Numbered from the stretch's first letter, positions 1-8,709 are shown. The stretch is DNA of 64,000 nt from Halobacillus litoralis (GCF_009856355.1 NZ_WMEW01000005.1:173387-237386); one strand, 5' to 3'. Numbers and translations are program-made. The notes: generated by a model not told the origin, from the sequence alone.

Positions 1-110
1 TGCAGCCCCTTGAAGCGGCGGATATTGCAAATGCTGTTTCCTACGCAGTGACGCAGCCGAAAACCGTGAACGTGAATGAGATTATTGTCCGACCGCTGCA
101 TCAGGCATAA
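1..110 (+). CDS. C-terminal fragment of a short-chain dehydrogenase/reductase
   Basis: Only the last 35 codons lie in the window, with the reading frame starting at base 3. The tail contains ADIANAVSYAVTQP and ends VNEIIVRP plus a few residues. That pattern is typical of the C-terminus of NAD(P)-dependent short-chain dehydrogenases of the YdfG/clavaldehyde dehydrogenase-like group, where the segment closes the substrate pocket and helps form the tetramer. The catalytic Ser-Tyr-Lys and the Rossmann motif lie upstream of the window, so the substrate cannot be inferred. A strong hairpin follows the stop codon within a few bases. Confidence 0.7.
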   Translation, partial: QPLEAADIANAVSYAVTQPKTVNVNEIIVRPLHQA

Positions 111-113
111 AAA

Positions 114-144
114 AAAAGATGACCGCTCTAGGCGGTCATCTTTT
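114..144. terminator. Bidirectional terminator between SDR fragment and acyP
   Basis: A perfect 9-bp stem (GATGACCGC / GCGGTCATC) with a 5-base loop is flanked by an A-run on the left and a T-run on the right. It can therefore end both the rightward dehydrogenase and the leftward acylphosphatase transcript. Confidence 0.85.
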
Positions 145-418
145 AATGGACAACTTTAAATTTACTGTACCCCTGGATTTCGTCATTCGTCGTTACATCC
201 AGGGCTTCAACATGGCTGAAAGGTGTAGGACCTTGATTGATCTGTTCAATAAATTGTTTTAACTGGGTCGTATCAGCTTCCGCTTCGATCAGGACGGTTC
301 CATCCGGCTGATTCTTGACCCAGCCGGTCACGCCGATTTGTTCAGCCATCTGCTTCGCAGCAGCGCGGAAGCCCACGCCCTGAACGCGGCCATGTACAAG
401 TAGTCTGTTATTTTCCAT
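143..418 (-). CDS. acyP: Acylphosphatase
   Basis: This 91-residue protein has the usual size for acylphosphatase, a small cytosolic enzyme that hydrolyses the carboxyl-phosphate bond of acylphosphates. The signature GRVQGVGFR at about residues 10-18 includes the phosphate-binding loop and the catalytic Arg. The GWVKNQPDGTV block at about residues 32-42 supplies the catalytic Asn. The ATG at 418 is preceded by a GGAGGTG-type ribosome-binding site. The gene is monocistronic, diverges from the P1 peptidase cluster, and ends in the terminator it shares with the dehydrogenase fragment. Confidence 0.93.
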   Translation of the reverse strand: MENNRLLVHGRVQGVGFRAAAKQMAEQIGVTGWVKNQPDGTVLIEAEADTTQLKQFIEQINQGPTPFSHVEALDVTTNDEIQGYSKFKVVH

Positions 419-471
419 TGGGTAAGCACCTCCAGTTCCTCTCTAAACAATTCCCTGCACCCCCCTGCAGG

Positions 472-517
472 CAAACCTCAACGAGGAGGAAGAACAAACC
501 TCAACGAGGAGGAAGAA
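472..517 (+). repeat. Perfect 23-bp tandem duplication carrying two Shine-Dalgarno sites
   Basis: Bases 472-494 are repeated exactly at 495-517. Each unit ends in GAGGAGGAAGAA, so two identical ribosome-binding sites sit in series before the ATG at 520. Only the second is at a normal spacing. The duplication lies in the short divergent gap between acyP and the P1 peptidase gene. Confidence 0.95.
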
Positions 518-519
518 GG

Positions 520-1491
520 ATGAAAGAAATAAAGATCACTGATATACGCCCGTTTAAAATCGGACAAAAAGAAGATGGTTCCGGCCGCACCGGCTGTACC
601 GTTCTCCTGCATGAAGAAGGTGCTGTTGGAGGAGTGAGTGTCAGGGGCGGAGCACCAGGGACGAGGGAGACGGACCTTCTGAAGCCGGAGAACCTTGTCC
701 ATCACATTCACGGTGTTTTCCTGTCCGGAGGCAGTGCTTTCGGCCTTGATGTCGGATCCGGCGTTATGAAATTTCTCGAGGAAAATGGTATCGGCTTTGA
801 TGCCCAGGTCGCCAGAGTACCTATCGTTCCCGGAGCGATTCTGTTCGATTTGAGTGAAGACCCGGCTGTCGGGCGTCCTGATGCTGCTCTTGGCTATGAG
901 GCTGCCCGTTCTGCTTATGGGAAACCGGCTTTTCGCACGGGGAATTACGGAGCTGGTGCCGGGGCTTCCGTAGGTAAAGCGCTTGGGAAAGCCCACAGCA
1001 TGAAAGGCGGAATAGGCAGCTGGGCCTGCCGCATAGGAGAAATTGAAATAGGAGCTGTGATAGCCGTCAACAGTTTTGGCGACGTCATTGACCCGGCGAC
1101 AGGTCAGGTAGTTGCGGGGCTTTATGAGGGTGATGAGTTTCTACATACAGAAAAACAGCTGTTCAATCAAATGGAGGCTGCGGATACGAATCGTTTCCAG
1201 GGGAATACAACGATTGGCACCGTCATTACAAATGCAGCGGTGACGAAGGCGGAGGCTAATAAAATTGCAGACGCTGCCCATGACGGCCTTGCCAGGACCA
1301 TCCGGCCCTCTCATACATTCGTGGACGGGGACACCATTTTCTGTATGTCGGATAACCAAATCCCGTGTGATACAAACGCTTTGGCTGCCGCCGCTGCCTT
1401 GTGCGTTGAAAAAGCGGTGCTCCATGCCGTCCTCGCCAGTGAGTCCACAAAAGAATATCCATCAGCAAAAGATTTTCACATGAAAGGATGA
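520..1491 (+). CDS. P1 family (DmpA/S58-type) aminopeptidase
   Basis: The 323-residue product belongs to the P1/DmpA family: autoprocessed N-terminal-nucleophile-like hydrolases that remove N-terminal residues, in some members D- or beta-amino acids, from small peptides and amides. Family features visible are an N-terminal GSGRTGCTV block, the glycine-rich HHIHGVFLSGGSAFGLD stretch at about residues 65-81, and GNTTIGTVITNA. In the last, Asn229-Thr230 is the expected self-cleavage bond and Thr230 the likely nucleophile. The ATG at 520 is chosen because GAGGAGGAAGAAGG precedes it; a longer reading from 418 would run through the acyP leader. The stop overlaps the next start (ATGA), which suggests translational coupling. 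The actual substrate is unknown. Confidence 0.88.
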   Translation: MKEIKITDIRPFKIGQKEDGSGRTGCTVLLHEEGAVGGVSVRGGAPGTRETDLLKPENLVHHIHGVFLSGGSAFGLDVGSGVMKFLEENGIGFDAQVARVPIVPGAILFDLSEDPAVGRPDAALGYEAARSAYGKPAFRTGNYGAGAGASVGKALGKAHSMKGGIGSWACRIGEIEIGAVIAVNSFGDVIDPATGQVVAGLYEGDEFLHTEKQLFNQMEAADTNRFQGNTTIGTVITNAAVTKAEANKIADAAHDGLARTIRPSHTFVDGDTIFCMSDNQIPCDTNALAAAAALCVEKAVLHAVLASESTKEYPSAKDFHMKG

Positions 1492-2381
1492 CAACCGTGT
1501 ACGTATTTGTTTATGGCTCATTATGTTCAGGCCAGCAGAACCATTCCCTTATGGACAAAGCTGATCTCGTGTCGAGACAGGCGTTTATTAAAGGGGCACT
1601 TTATGCCGGTTCCTCGTATGACCCGCTTCTGCGGGAGGACGAGCATGCATGGACATATGGTGAACTATACAGCATCGACCCTGAATTTCTCCCTGTTCCG
1701 GGTGATTTTGAAGATGTCCTTCCGGATCACGGAGGCGGGGGATTTTATAGAAAAGAAGCAGAGGTCTTTACAGATAAAGGGTCCGTCAAGGCGGAAGCCT
1801 GCTATTGGAATGGTTCAGAAACGGGGAAGTCTATTCCTCATAATGACTGGAAGGTGCATCAGTACCTTCAGCAGGATTCCTATCTTTACTTTGCGTATGG
1901 ATCCTGTATGGATGATGCCCGGTTTATTTCCCAGCAAGTTCACCACCTTTTTGAAGATGTAAAAGGAAAAGGGAGTCTTCACGGCTTCCGGCTCGCCTTT
2001 TCCTACCATTTGGAGGATGGTTCCAGAGCGGATATTCAAGAATCAGAAAATGATAAAGTGGAAGGCGTGCTGTACAACATCAATAAAGAGGCCCTTCATT
2101 ATCTTTTTTTACGGGAGGGAGTAGAGGCGGCCGCCTACAGACCTGCGATCGTACCTGTAGAAACGGATGATGGAGCGGTCCATCAGGCTGTCACCTTTAC
2201 CGTCCTTTCCAAAAAAGAAGATGCCCCCCCTCCCTTTCATTATGCAGAGGAGCTGTACCGCGGAGGGGAGCGGTATTTATCACCGGAGTATATCGACGCG
2301 TTGAAACAGCGGTTTCTCCATGACTTAAAGGTACAGCACTTCCAGGAATTTATTGAGAAAAGGAGCCGTCCTTATGACTGA
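1488..2381 (+). CDS. ykqA: Two-domain gamma-glutamylcyclotransferase-like protein (YkqA type)
   Basis: This 297-residue protein carries two copies of the gamma-glutamylcyclotransferase/AIG2 fold. The first begins with VYVFVYGSL (YGSL at residues 9-12). The second begins with YLYFAYGSC (YGS at residues 137-139). YGSL is the substrate-binding loop of the family. Candidate catalytic acids are in DFEDVLP of domain 1 and LREGVEAAAYR of domain 2. The family cleaves gamma-glutamyl amines or peptides to 5-oxoproline, and the two-domain layout and length match B. subtilis YkqA. The gene overlaps its upstream neighbour by 4 bases and the downstream gene by 8, so it is almost certainly cotranscribed. 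The substrate is not established. Confidence 0.82.
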   Translation: MTTVYVFVYGSLCSGQQNHSLMDKADLVSRQAFIKGALYAGSSYDPLLREDEHAWTYGELYSIDPEFLPVPGDFEDVLPDHGGGGFYRKEAEVFTDKGSVKAEACYWNGSETGKSIPHNDWKVHQYLQQDSYLYFAYGSCMDDARFISQQVHHLFEDVKGKGSLHGFRLAFSYHLEDGSRADIQESENDKVEGVLYNINKEALHYLFLREGVEAAAYRPAIVPVETDDGAVHQAVTFTVLSKKEDAPPPFHYAEELYRGGERYLSPEYIDALKQRFLHDLKVQHFQEFIEKRSRPYD

Positions 2382-3228
2382 ACCAGTATGGAAAACCTAT
2401 ACGACGCGTAATTTTTCTACACTGTCCTACATGGCCTGTCAGCGTTCAGACCAGTACGATGAAGCTGTGATTATCATTCACGGCATTACAGCAGAATTGT
2501 CGGAGCAGAAAAAATTCGCATCCGTCTGCCGGCGGCCTGCGAATGTATTTCTCCCGGTTCTGCGCGGCTACGACCAGATGAACAGCCGCGGCGATGTGGA
2601 TTACGTAGGACAATATGATCACGATTTGTTTGATTTCATCCATTATATAAAAAAACAGGGATATCAGCGGATTACATTGATGGGCCATTCCATGGGGTGT
2701 GCCAACCTTCTCCGTCTCATCAAACAAAACCCGGATATTGGTGATGCCTACGTTTTTACCGCTCCCTTTTTTCACCCGGCCCTGCCTGTTTATAAGAACG
2801 AGGCGTCCGATCCATCCGGCGGCGGAAATGATGTGGAATATACGGTCTATACCAAGAAGGTCATGATATTGATGACGTTGTACAAGATGAACATCCACCG
2901 CTTCGAGAAGGCGGCAGCCGCTGAAATTCCTGATGAATTCGACAGTTCGGGACGGCTTCATCTTTCCTTCCGGTTATTGATTTCCCGTTTTCCAGAAAAA
3001 GTAACAGCCGCTCTGCTTAAGGATGTTCAGGCACCGGTAACCATTGCTGTCGGTGACCGGGACGAAGTCATTGAACCCCAGGATTTAAAGAATTGGTGCC
3101 GTGACACATGGGGGCGCCCTGTGGATATTATTAAAGGGGCGGATCATAACGATATTCTTTATGATCCCGCTTTTCACGAAATCATAGATGAAATGGACAA
3201 GCCGGCCAATGAAAAAACTATTCAGTGA
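2374..3228 (+). CDS. Alpha/beta-hydrolase family protein
   Basis: The 284-residue product has the serine-hydrolase layout. An early HG oxyanion motif lies in AVIIIHGIT, the nucleophile elbow is GHSMG with Ser106, an acid candidate is in VGDRDEVIEP, and the histidine is in KGADHNDIL near the end. No signal peptide or membrane segment is visible, so it should be cytosolic. The ATG at 2374 is chosen because AAAGGAG precedes it at normal spacing; it overlaps the end of the cyclotransferase-like gene by 8 bases. The family includes esterases, amidases and lysophospholipase-like enzymes. The neighbours are all amide-bond enzymes, which hints at a peptide- or amide-related substrate, but this is inference. 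Confidence 0.83.
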   Translation: MTEPVWKTYTTRNFSTLSYMACQRSDQYDEAVIIIHGITAELSEQKKFASVCRRPANVFLPVLRGYDQMNSRGDVDYVGQYDHDLFDFIHYIKKQGYQRITLMGHSMGCANLLRLIKQNPDIGDAYVFTAPFFHPALPVYKNEASDPSGGGNDVEYTVYTKKVMILMTLYKMNIHRFEKAAAAEIPDEFDSSGRLHLSFRLLISRFPEKVTAALLKDVQAPVTIAVGDRDEVIEPQDLKNWCRDTWGRPVDIIKGADHNDILYDPAFHEIIDEMDKPANEKTIQ

Positions 3229-4255
3229 AGTGATCCAGTTCCAGGGGCGCGCTGATGATTTTGGGTATGAGCAGGGGAAAAGATTGAAACAAACTCCGCT
3301 GTATGAAAGTCACCGGCAGCGCAGACCGAGGTCCATCCGGCATTATCAAACGGACACGGAGCACGTCAAAGCCATGTTTTTGAACTGGGCACCTCTCTTA
3401 TGGGAAGAACTGAGGGGGCTTTCCGAAGGTCTGGAATGGCCGCTTGATGAAACGGTGCATGAGTACAGCGGCTGGCAGCAGGAATGGGATCGATCGGGGT
3501 GCTCCATCCTGCTTGGAGACGATTATATGATCCGTAATTATGACTACCATCCACGGACATATGAAGGGCGGTTCCTGCTCTACCAGCCGGAGCGCGGGAC
3601 GGCTTCAATCGGGCCCGGGCAGCGGATCATCGGGCGCACAGACGGAATGAACGAGCATGGCTTGTGTGCAGGCTATAATTTTGTCAACCGCCTTCATCCG
3701 GAGGATGGTTTTATCTGCTGTACGTTAACGAGGATTCTTTTGGAAAGCTGCCGGGATACAGAAGAAGCAGAGAAGCTGTTAAAAGAACTCCCTCACCGCC
3801 ATTCATTCAATTACGTCCTTTTTGATAAGGCTGGAAATTCTTCTATTCTCGAGGGATCTCCAAGAGGCGTGGTCAAAAAAGAAGGACTTGCGTGTACCAA
3901 CCATTTTTCCCATATGCCATCAGAAAACCGCAGACATTTGTCCGATTCAGAAGAACGGCTTTCACGGATGGTGGACAGGCAGCAGGAAAAGATGGACGAA
4001 CAAAGCGCCTTTTCTTACTTAAACAAGCGTTCGGGCCCGATTTTTTCCGATCAGTATCAACGGTCCTCAGGAACGATTCATACAGCTGGTTATTCTCCCC
4101 GGACCCTCTCTCTCCGCTTCGGCCTTGGAGGGGACGCCCAGACGGTTTCATTTCATTTGAAAAGCTGGATGAATGGGGAGCGCTCCCCGGTGAAAAAGAT
4201 GTTTGGCTGGATTGATACGGAAATGGATATCCCATATATCGACGGTTTATCCTGA
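3209..4255 (+). CDS. C45-type N-terminal-nucleophile hydrolase/acyltransferase-like protein
   Basis: This 348-residue protein resembles the acyl-CoA:6-aminopenicillanate acyltransferase (peptidase C45)/choloylglycine-hydrolase superfamily, whose members self-cleave before a cysteine that becomes the N-terminal nucleophile. The expected motif is SGCSILLG with Cys98. It is followed by IRNYDYHP, GRTDGMNEHGLCAGYNFV and ACTNHFSH, which match family blocks holding the catalytic Asp, Asn and glycine loop. The ATG at 3209 is preferred over an upstream ATG at 3188; either way it overlaps the hydrolase gene, here by 20 bases. It closes a four-gene overlapping set of hydrolases. Whether it acts as an acyltransferase or an amidase cannot be told. 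Confidence 0.8.
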   Translation: MKKLFSEVIQFQGRADDFGYEQGKRLKQTPLYESHRQRRPRSIRHYQTDTEHVKAMFLNWAPLLWEELRGLSEGLEWPLDETVHEYSGWQQEWDRSGCSILLGDDYMIRNYDYHPRTYEGRFLLYQPERGTASIGPGQRIIGRTDGMNEHGLCAGYNFVNRLHPEDGFICCTLTRILLESCRDTEEAEKLLKELPHRHSFNYVLFDKAGNSSILEGSPRGVVKKEGLACTNHFSHMPSENRRHLSDSEERLSRMVDRQQEKMDEQSAFSYLNKRSGPIFSDQYQRSSGTIHTAGYSPRTLSLRFGLGGDAQTVSFHLKSWMNGERSPVKKMFGWIDTEMDIPYIDGLS

Positions 4256-4263
4256 AATCCATA

Positions 4264-4292
4264 TTGAGAAGAAGGGGACGGCGGCGTACAAT
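4264..4292 (+). promoter_or_regulatory. SigA-type promoter of dynA
   Basis: TTGAGA (4264-4269) and TACAAT (4287-4292) are separated by exactly 17 bases and lie 33 bases upstream of the dynA start. The core begins 9 bases after the stop of the hydrolase cluster, so dynA can be transcribed independently of it. Confidence 0.6.
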
Positions 4293-4325
4293 AAGGATAG
4301 ATGTAAACCGTAAAGGAGATCTTTG

Positions 4326-7300
4326 ATGCAGACGACGACGCGTATAAATTCAACGAAACTTCAAAACCTTTATGCCTTTTTAAAGCAGGAAGGCATGGAC
4401 AAACAGAAAGATAAGGTCATGGACCTGATTAAAAAAATGAAGCAGGAGGAAATGGTCATCGGATTTGCCGGTCATTTTTCTGCCGGCAAGTCTACGTTGA
4501 TCAACACACTGCTGGAAAGCCGGCTGCTGCCCTCCAGTCCGATTCCAACCAGCGCCAATATTGTACGGCTGAGGACAGGTCCGGCCTACACGAAGGCTTA
4601 TTACATGTATGATCCGCCAGTTAAATATGAGGGGATGGTGGAACCGGAAAGAATACAAGCATGGTGCCGGGACGGTGAAAGCGTTACCGGTCTTGAAATC
4701 AGCCGTCCGGACAGCCTGCTCCCTTCGCACGTGTCTGTTCTTGATACGCCCGGGGTGGATTCTACGAATGATGCGGACAGGCTGATTACAGAATCTTCCC
4801 TGCACGTGATGGATTATATGTATTATGTCATGGACTACAATCATGTCCAGTCGGAAGTGAATCTTCTTTTCTTACTGGAAATGCAGCGGAGGCAAACACC
4901 TTTCTCCGTCGTCATTAACCAGGTGGATAAGCATGTGGAGGGTCAGCTTCGCTTTGAAGATTACCAAAATAGTGTCGAATCGGCTTTTCAACAATGGGGA
5001 ATTCAACCAGAAGAGGTCTACTATACGTCCATGAGAGACTTTACGATCAAAGAAAATGAGTACAATCGCATGAAAGAACACTTCCAACAGTTGTTTTCCA
5101 GGGATTTTTCTATCATCGAACAACAGGGGGATGCCATTGCTGCTGCCCTTATGGAAGAAACCTCGAGAGCGTATGAGGAGAACTTTGAAGAAAAGCGGGA
5201 AGAACTTTTGAACGACAGGGAGAACTTGCAGGCGGTACTCGACGAAAGTCCGATGGATCTGGAAAAACTGAGTGAGTATAACGATTTGGAAAAGGCAGCG
5301 GCTGATGCCTTTGAAAAGCGCGTTTATCAGTTTCTCTCCAATGCCTACCTGATGCCGAGCGCCCTCCGTGAGAAGGCAGAAGCTTACTTGGAATCCCGGC
5401 AGCCGGAATTTAAAGTCGGAATTCTGTTTGCAAAAAAGAAAACGGAAGAAGAAAAGCAGGCAAGGGAAGACGCGTTTTACAACGCCTTAAAGGAAACGAT
5501 GGAAGAACAGCTGAAGTGGCCCGTGAGAGACCGGATGATGAAGCTTTTGGATGCCTATGCCATTCATTCGACAGAGCTGCTTCACACTGTTCAGGAGATG
5601 GATTTCCATTATCCGAGGGAACGATTGGAAACGCTGATCCAGTCGGGGGCATCGGTTACAGGTGCCTATGTCCTGCGTTATACCGATGAAGTTGCTGCGG
5701 ATATACAACGTGAAGCAAAAGCTTTTCTGAGAGATTGGAAGAAAGCCTTTCTTGAAGAAGTCGCATCAAAAAAACAGGATGTACTGGCTCAGCATGAACA
5801 AGCGTTTTCTAATTATGAAGAGATTCGTAACATCGACGAGGAATTGGAAACCATCAACGAAAACGTCCGGCACTTCTCCGCCCGCCTTAAGGAAAGTTTC
5901 TCTGATGAGATTTCCATGGAAAACAGGGAGCTTGCAGAAGAAGATGAAAAGCAGCTGTATGAGAGGGTTTCTGCTGCTCCGGACGGCCCTGTAGAGGTTT
6001 CATCTGAGAAGGGTCCTGCAAAGAACGAATCACTGTCTGGCGCCCGTGCCGCTTTTGACTCTTCGTCGACGGTGGATCAGGTGAAAAACAGGACAGAGAA
6101 AACCTTGGAGATCATACAACATTTAGACAGTATGGAAGATATTTCAGAGCAGCTCAGAAATAAAACGGACCGCCTTGACAACCGGACCTTCACAACGGCC
6201 TTGTTCGGCGCCTTTAGCGCAGGTAAATCCTCGTTTGGAAATGCTCTTCTCGGTGATCATGTTCTGCCAGTGTCGCCAAACCCGACAACCGCGGCCATCA
6301 ACCGGATATCTCCTGTATCTCCGGATCACCCGCATCAGTCTGTAGAAGCTGTCGTGAAAACAGAAGCGCAGATGCTTGAAGATATCGCAGCTGTCTATCA
6401 TTCTTTTTCCTCCTTGGAAACAGTGTGGCAGAGGCTGGATGAAGCGGATGAAGAGATGTGGAGATCATGGGAGCAGAAGGAGCGGTCATTTTTAAAAGCT
6501 TTTTATGATGGCTATCAACAAATGAAAGCCAATCTCGGGCTGCAGATTTCTGTGCCATGGGAACAATTGTCCGCCTTTGTATCGGAAGAAGAGAAATCCT
6601 GCTTCATCGAGTCGATGGATGTGTATTACGACTGTGCATGGACACGGGCAGGTGTGACGCTTGTCGATACGCCTGGGGCAGATTCGGTCAATGCGCGTCA
6701 TACGAATGTCAGCTTTCAGTATATTAAAGATGCGGATGCGGTTTTATTTGTCACCTATTACAATCACCCGTTCTCAAGAGCGGATGAGACATTTCTGAAG
6801 CAGCTGGGCAGGGTCAAGGACAGTTTTGCCATGGATAAAATGTTTTTCCTCATTAATGCGAAGGATCTTGCCGAGTCCAACGAGGAACTGCAGCAGGTTC
6901 TGGATTATGTGGAATCGCAGCTGAATGAATTCGGCATCCGCCGCCCGAGGTTATATCCTGTCTCCAGCCTTCAGGGACTTGAGGAGAAGAAGCAGCAGAA
7001 AGATGTGAACTCCGGCATGGCTGAGTTTGAAGCTGGATTTTCTGCTTTTCTGGAAGAGGAACTGTCCCAGGTGATGACAGCTTCGATTGAAAGTGATTTG
7101 GAGCGTGTGAAGAGCTATGTCCACTCCATGGTGGAAAGCAGCCATATGGATGAAGGTGAAAGAAAAAGGAAAAAACAACAACTGGAAGAACGGCGGCAGC
7201 AGGCGATGGAGCTTTTCCAAAAAGAATATGACGGCGGGGCTGAGAAAGCCGTCCAGAACAAGTTGGATAAACAGCTTCATTACGTCCATGAGCGGATGAT

Positions 7301-7913
7301 GCTCCAGTTCAACGACTTGTTCAAGCGGCATTTTAATCCGGCGGTGATTAATGGACTCCAGCAGGATGTGAAAGAACAAGTGAAAAAGGCTCAGCAGCAG
7401 TTGTTTGAAGATATGACATTCGACATGAGGGAAGAGGTCAAAGCTGTGTGTGTTCGTATTGAGCAGTTTATCGCACGCCATCTGGAAGAAACGAAAGTCA
7501 AGATTGAGAAGAACATCCACCATATCGAACCGTCCGTTGATTTGGAAACACCGGAGCTGCCGGATATTTCTGTTCCGGCTATTGAAGGGCGGGTCGATCT
7601 GACAGCGGCTGAACAGGATCGGATAAGGAAAATGTTCAGGGGGACAAAATCTTTCTTTGAAAAGAATGAAAAAGAAAAAATGAAGGAAGCGGCCGCTCCA
7701 TCCGCCTCTGATGCTCTTCATCAGCAGTTAGGGAGAATTTCAGAGGACGTAACCCCATACTACCAAAAACAGTGGAGAGACATGTATCAGGCGGCCCGCA
7801 GGTCCTGGGAAGAAGAAACAGCGAACCAGTTTGAACAGCTGATTAATCATTACAGTGTTCCTGTGGACCGGAAGCAGGTGGAAAAAGCATCCCATCAACT
7901 TTCAAAGGTCTAA
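4326..7913 (+). CDS. dynA: Dynamin-like GTPase DynA, two fused dynamin units
   Basis: At 1195 residues this is the length of B. subtilis DynA (YpbR), a membrane-remodelling GTPase that tethers and fuses membranes and has been linked to membrane repair and phage tolerance. Two complete dynamin units are visible. The first has P-loop GHFSAGKST from residue 49 and switch motif DTPGVDS. The second has P-loop GAFSAGKSS from residue 628 and DTPGADS. Long charged helical stalk regions follow each GTPase domain. The ATG at 4326 follows AAGGAGA at ideal spacing; a TTG three bases earlier is not needed. A strong terminator lies directly downstream. Confidence 0.95.
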   Translation: MQTTTRINSTKLQNLYAFLKQEGMDKQKDKVMDLIKKMKQEEMVIGFAGHFSAGKSTLINTLLESRLLPSSPIPTSANIVRLRTGPAYTKAYYMYDPPVKYEGMVEPERIQAWCRDGESVTGLEISRPDSLLPSHVSVLDTPGVDSTNDADRLITESSLHVMDYMYYVMDYNHVQSEVNLLFLLEMQRRQTPFSVVINQVDKHVEGQLRFEDYQNSVESAFQQWGIQPEEVYYTSMRDFTIKENEYNRMKEHFQQLFSRDFSIIEQQGDAIAAALMEETSRAYEENFEEKREELLNDRENLQAVLDESPMDLEKLSEYNDLEKAAADAFEKRVYQFLSNAYLMPSALREKAEAYLESRQPEFKVGILFAKKKTEEEKQAREDAFYNALKETMEEQLKWPVRDRMMKLLDAYAIHSTELLHTVQEMDFHYPRERLETLIQSGASVTGAYVLRYTDEVAADIQREAKAFLRDWKKAFLEEVASKKQDVLAQHEQAFSNYEEIRNIDEELETINENVRHFSARLKESFSDEISMENRELAEEDEKQLYERVSAAPDGPVEVSSEKGPAKNESLSGARAAFDSSSTVDQVKNRTEKTLEIIQHLDSMEDISEQLRNKTDRLDNRTFTTALFGAFSAGKSSFGNALLGDHVLPVSPNPTTAAINRISPVSPDHPHQSVEAVVKTEAQMLEDIAAVYHSFSSLETVWQRLDEADEEMWRSWEQKERSFLKAFYDGYQQMKANLGLQISVPWEQLSAFVSEEEKSCFIESMDVYYDCAWTRAGVTLVDTPGADSVNARHTNVSFQYIKDADAVLFVTYYNHPFSRADETFLKQLGRVKDSFAMDKMFFLINAKDLAESNEELQQVLDYVESQLNEFGIRRPRLYPVSSLQGLEEKKQQKDVNSGMAEFEAGFSAFLEEELSQVMTASIESDLERVKSYVHSMVESSHMDEGERKRKKQQLEERRQQAMELFQKEYDGGAEKAVQNKLDKQLHYVHERMMLQFNDLFKRHFNPAVINGLQQDVKEQVKKAQQQLFEDMTFDMREEVKAVCVRIEQFIARHLEETKVKIEKNIHHIEPSVDLETPELPDISVPAIEGRVDLTAAEQDRIRKMFRGTKSFFEKNEKEKMKEAAAPSASDALHQQLGRISEDVTPYYQKQWRDMYQAARRSWEEETANQFEQLINHYSVPVDRKQVEKASHQLSKV

Positions 7914-7949
7914 ATGGGAGCAGATCCACATACAATAAAATATGACGAT

Positions 7950-8000
7950 ATTCCCCGGCCCGGGTTCTCTTCCTCCTCCCAGGCCGGGGAATTTCTTTTT
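7950..8000 (+). terminator. Rho-independent terminator of dynA
   Basis: An 11-bp perfect stem (ATTCCCCGGCC / GGCCGGGGAAT) with a 21-base pyrimidine-rich loop is followed by TTCTTTTT. Confidence 0.85.
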
Positions 8001-8053
8001 ATCATGACCACCAGGAAAGAAGCATAGAGTGTACAGGAGAGGGGGAAGAACAG

Positions 8054-8560
8054 ATGTCGTATTATCATCCGAATCCAGGAATATACAGACAGCCGTTTGC
8101 ATCCCGGACAGCTGCTGCTGAATTTTCATCCAGCCCTGCGGCACCAGGACTGAAGGGAAATGTCCAGTTTTACCAGATGCCCTACGGAGTTGAGGTTTTT
8201 GTTTATGTAGAGGGTCTGCCTCCCTTTAAGAAGGAAAAGAATGGGGTCCAGACAGGGCCGCACGGGTTTCATATCCATGAAAAGGGTCTGTGTGAAATTG
8301 GTGATGGAAAAGATCCGTTTGCGACAGCTGGAGGCCATTGGAATCCGGATCAACAACCGCACGGCAATCATGCGGGGGATTTTCCTGTACTCTTTTCCAA
8401 TCAAGGAAGAGCACGGATGATCTTCTTCACTGATCGTTTTAAAGTGGACGATATCATCGGAAGAAGTGTGATCATACATCAAGGGCCGGATGATTATAAG
8501 TCCCAGCCCACCGGCAGATCCGGGAAAAGAATCGCCTGTGCCGTCATTCAGTCAGGATAA
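8054..8560 (+). CDS. sodC: Superoxide dismutase family protein, Cu/Zn type
   Basis: This 168-residue protein has the Cu/Zn superoxide dismutase fold, which converts superoxide to peroxide and oxygen. All metal ligands of the classic enzyme can be matched: the two copper histidines in HGFHIHE, the bridging histidine in GGHWNP, zinc ligands in QPHGNHAGDFP, and the last copper histidine in VIIHQGPDDY. The disulphide cysteines (LCEIGDG and IACAVI) and the active-site Arg (SGKR) are also present. This differs from B. subtilis YojM, reported to lack a copper ligand. There is no obvious secretion signal. GGAGAGGGGGAA precedes the ATG, and a weak 7-bp hairpin (AGGAGGA/TCCTCCT, 8570-8590) follows the stop. 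Confidence 0.85.
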   Translation: MSYYHPNPGIYRQPFASRTAAAEFSSSPAAPGLKGNVQFYQMPYGVEVFVYVEGLPPFKKEKNGVQTGPHGFHIHEKGLCEIGDGKDPFATAGGHWNPDQQPHGNHAGDFPVLFSNQGRARMIFFTDRFKVDDIIGRSVIIHQGPDDYKSQPTGRSGKRIACAVIQSG

Positions 8561-8632
8561 ATCATCATCAGGAGGAATAATGCTCCTCCTTTACGGATAT
8601 ACTGGAAGTAGAGCGATATGAAGGGACTGTAC

Positions 8633-8661
8633 TTGACTTCACTCCCCAGGCGTAGTATAGT
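8633..8661 (+). promoter_or_regulatory. SigA promoter of the cold-shock gene
   Basis: TTGACT (8633-8638) and TATAGT (8656-8661) are spaced by exactly 17 bases, close to the SigA consensus. Transcription would start near 8668, leaving a 5' leader of about 150 bases before the csp start codon, which is typical of cold-shock mRNAs. Confidence 0.8.
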
Positions 8662-8709
8662 AAATATAAAGATTGAATTACCAATATTAAGAAGTTCATT
8701 CTTCCCAAT

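Noticed and set aside
418..519. Longer P1 peptidase starting at ATG 418
   Set aside because: The extension runs over the acyP start region and the duplicated ribosome-binding site. The ATG at 520 has an ideal site and gives the family N-terminus.
6951..7721. 256-codon open frame on the minus strand inside dynA
   Set aside because: It lies antisense to the clearly coding second dynamin stalk and has no ribosome-binding site or family motif; its composition is that of a mirrored coiled coil.
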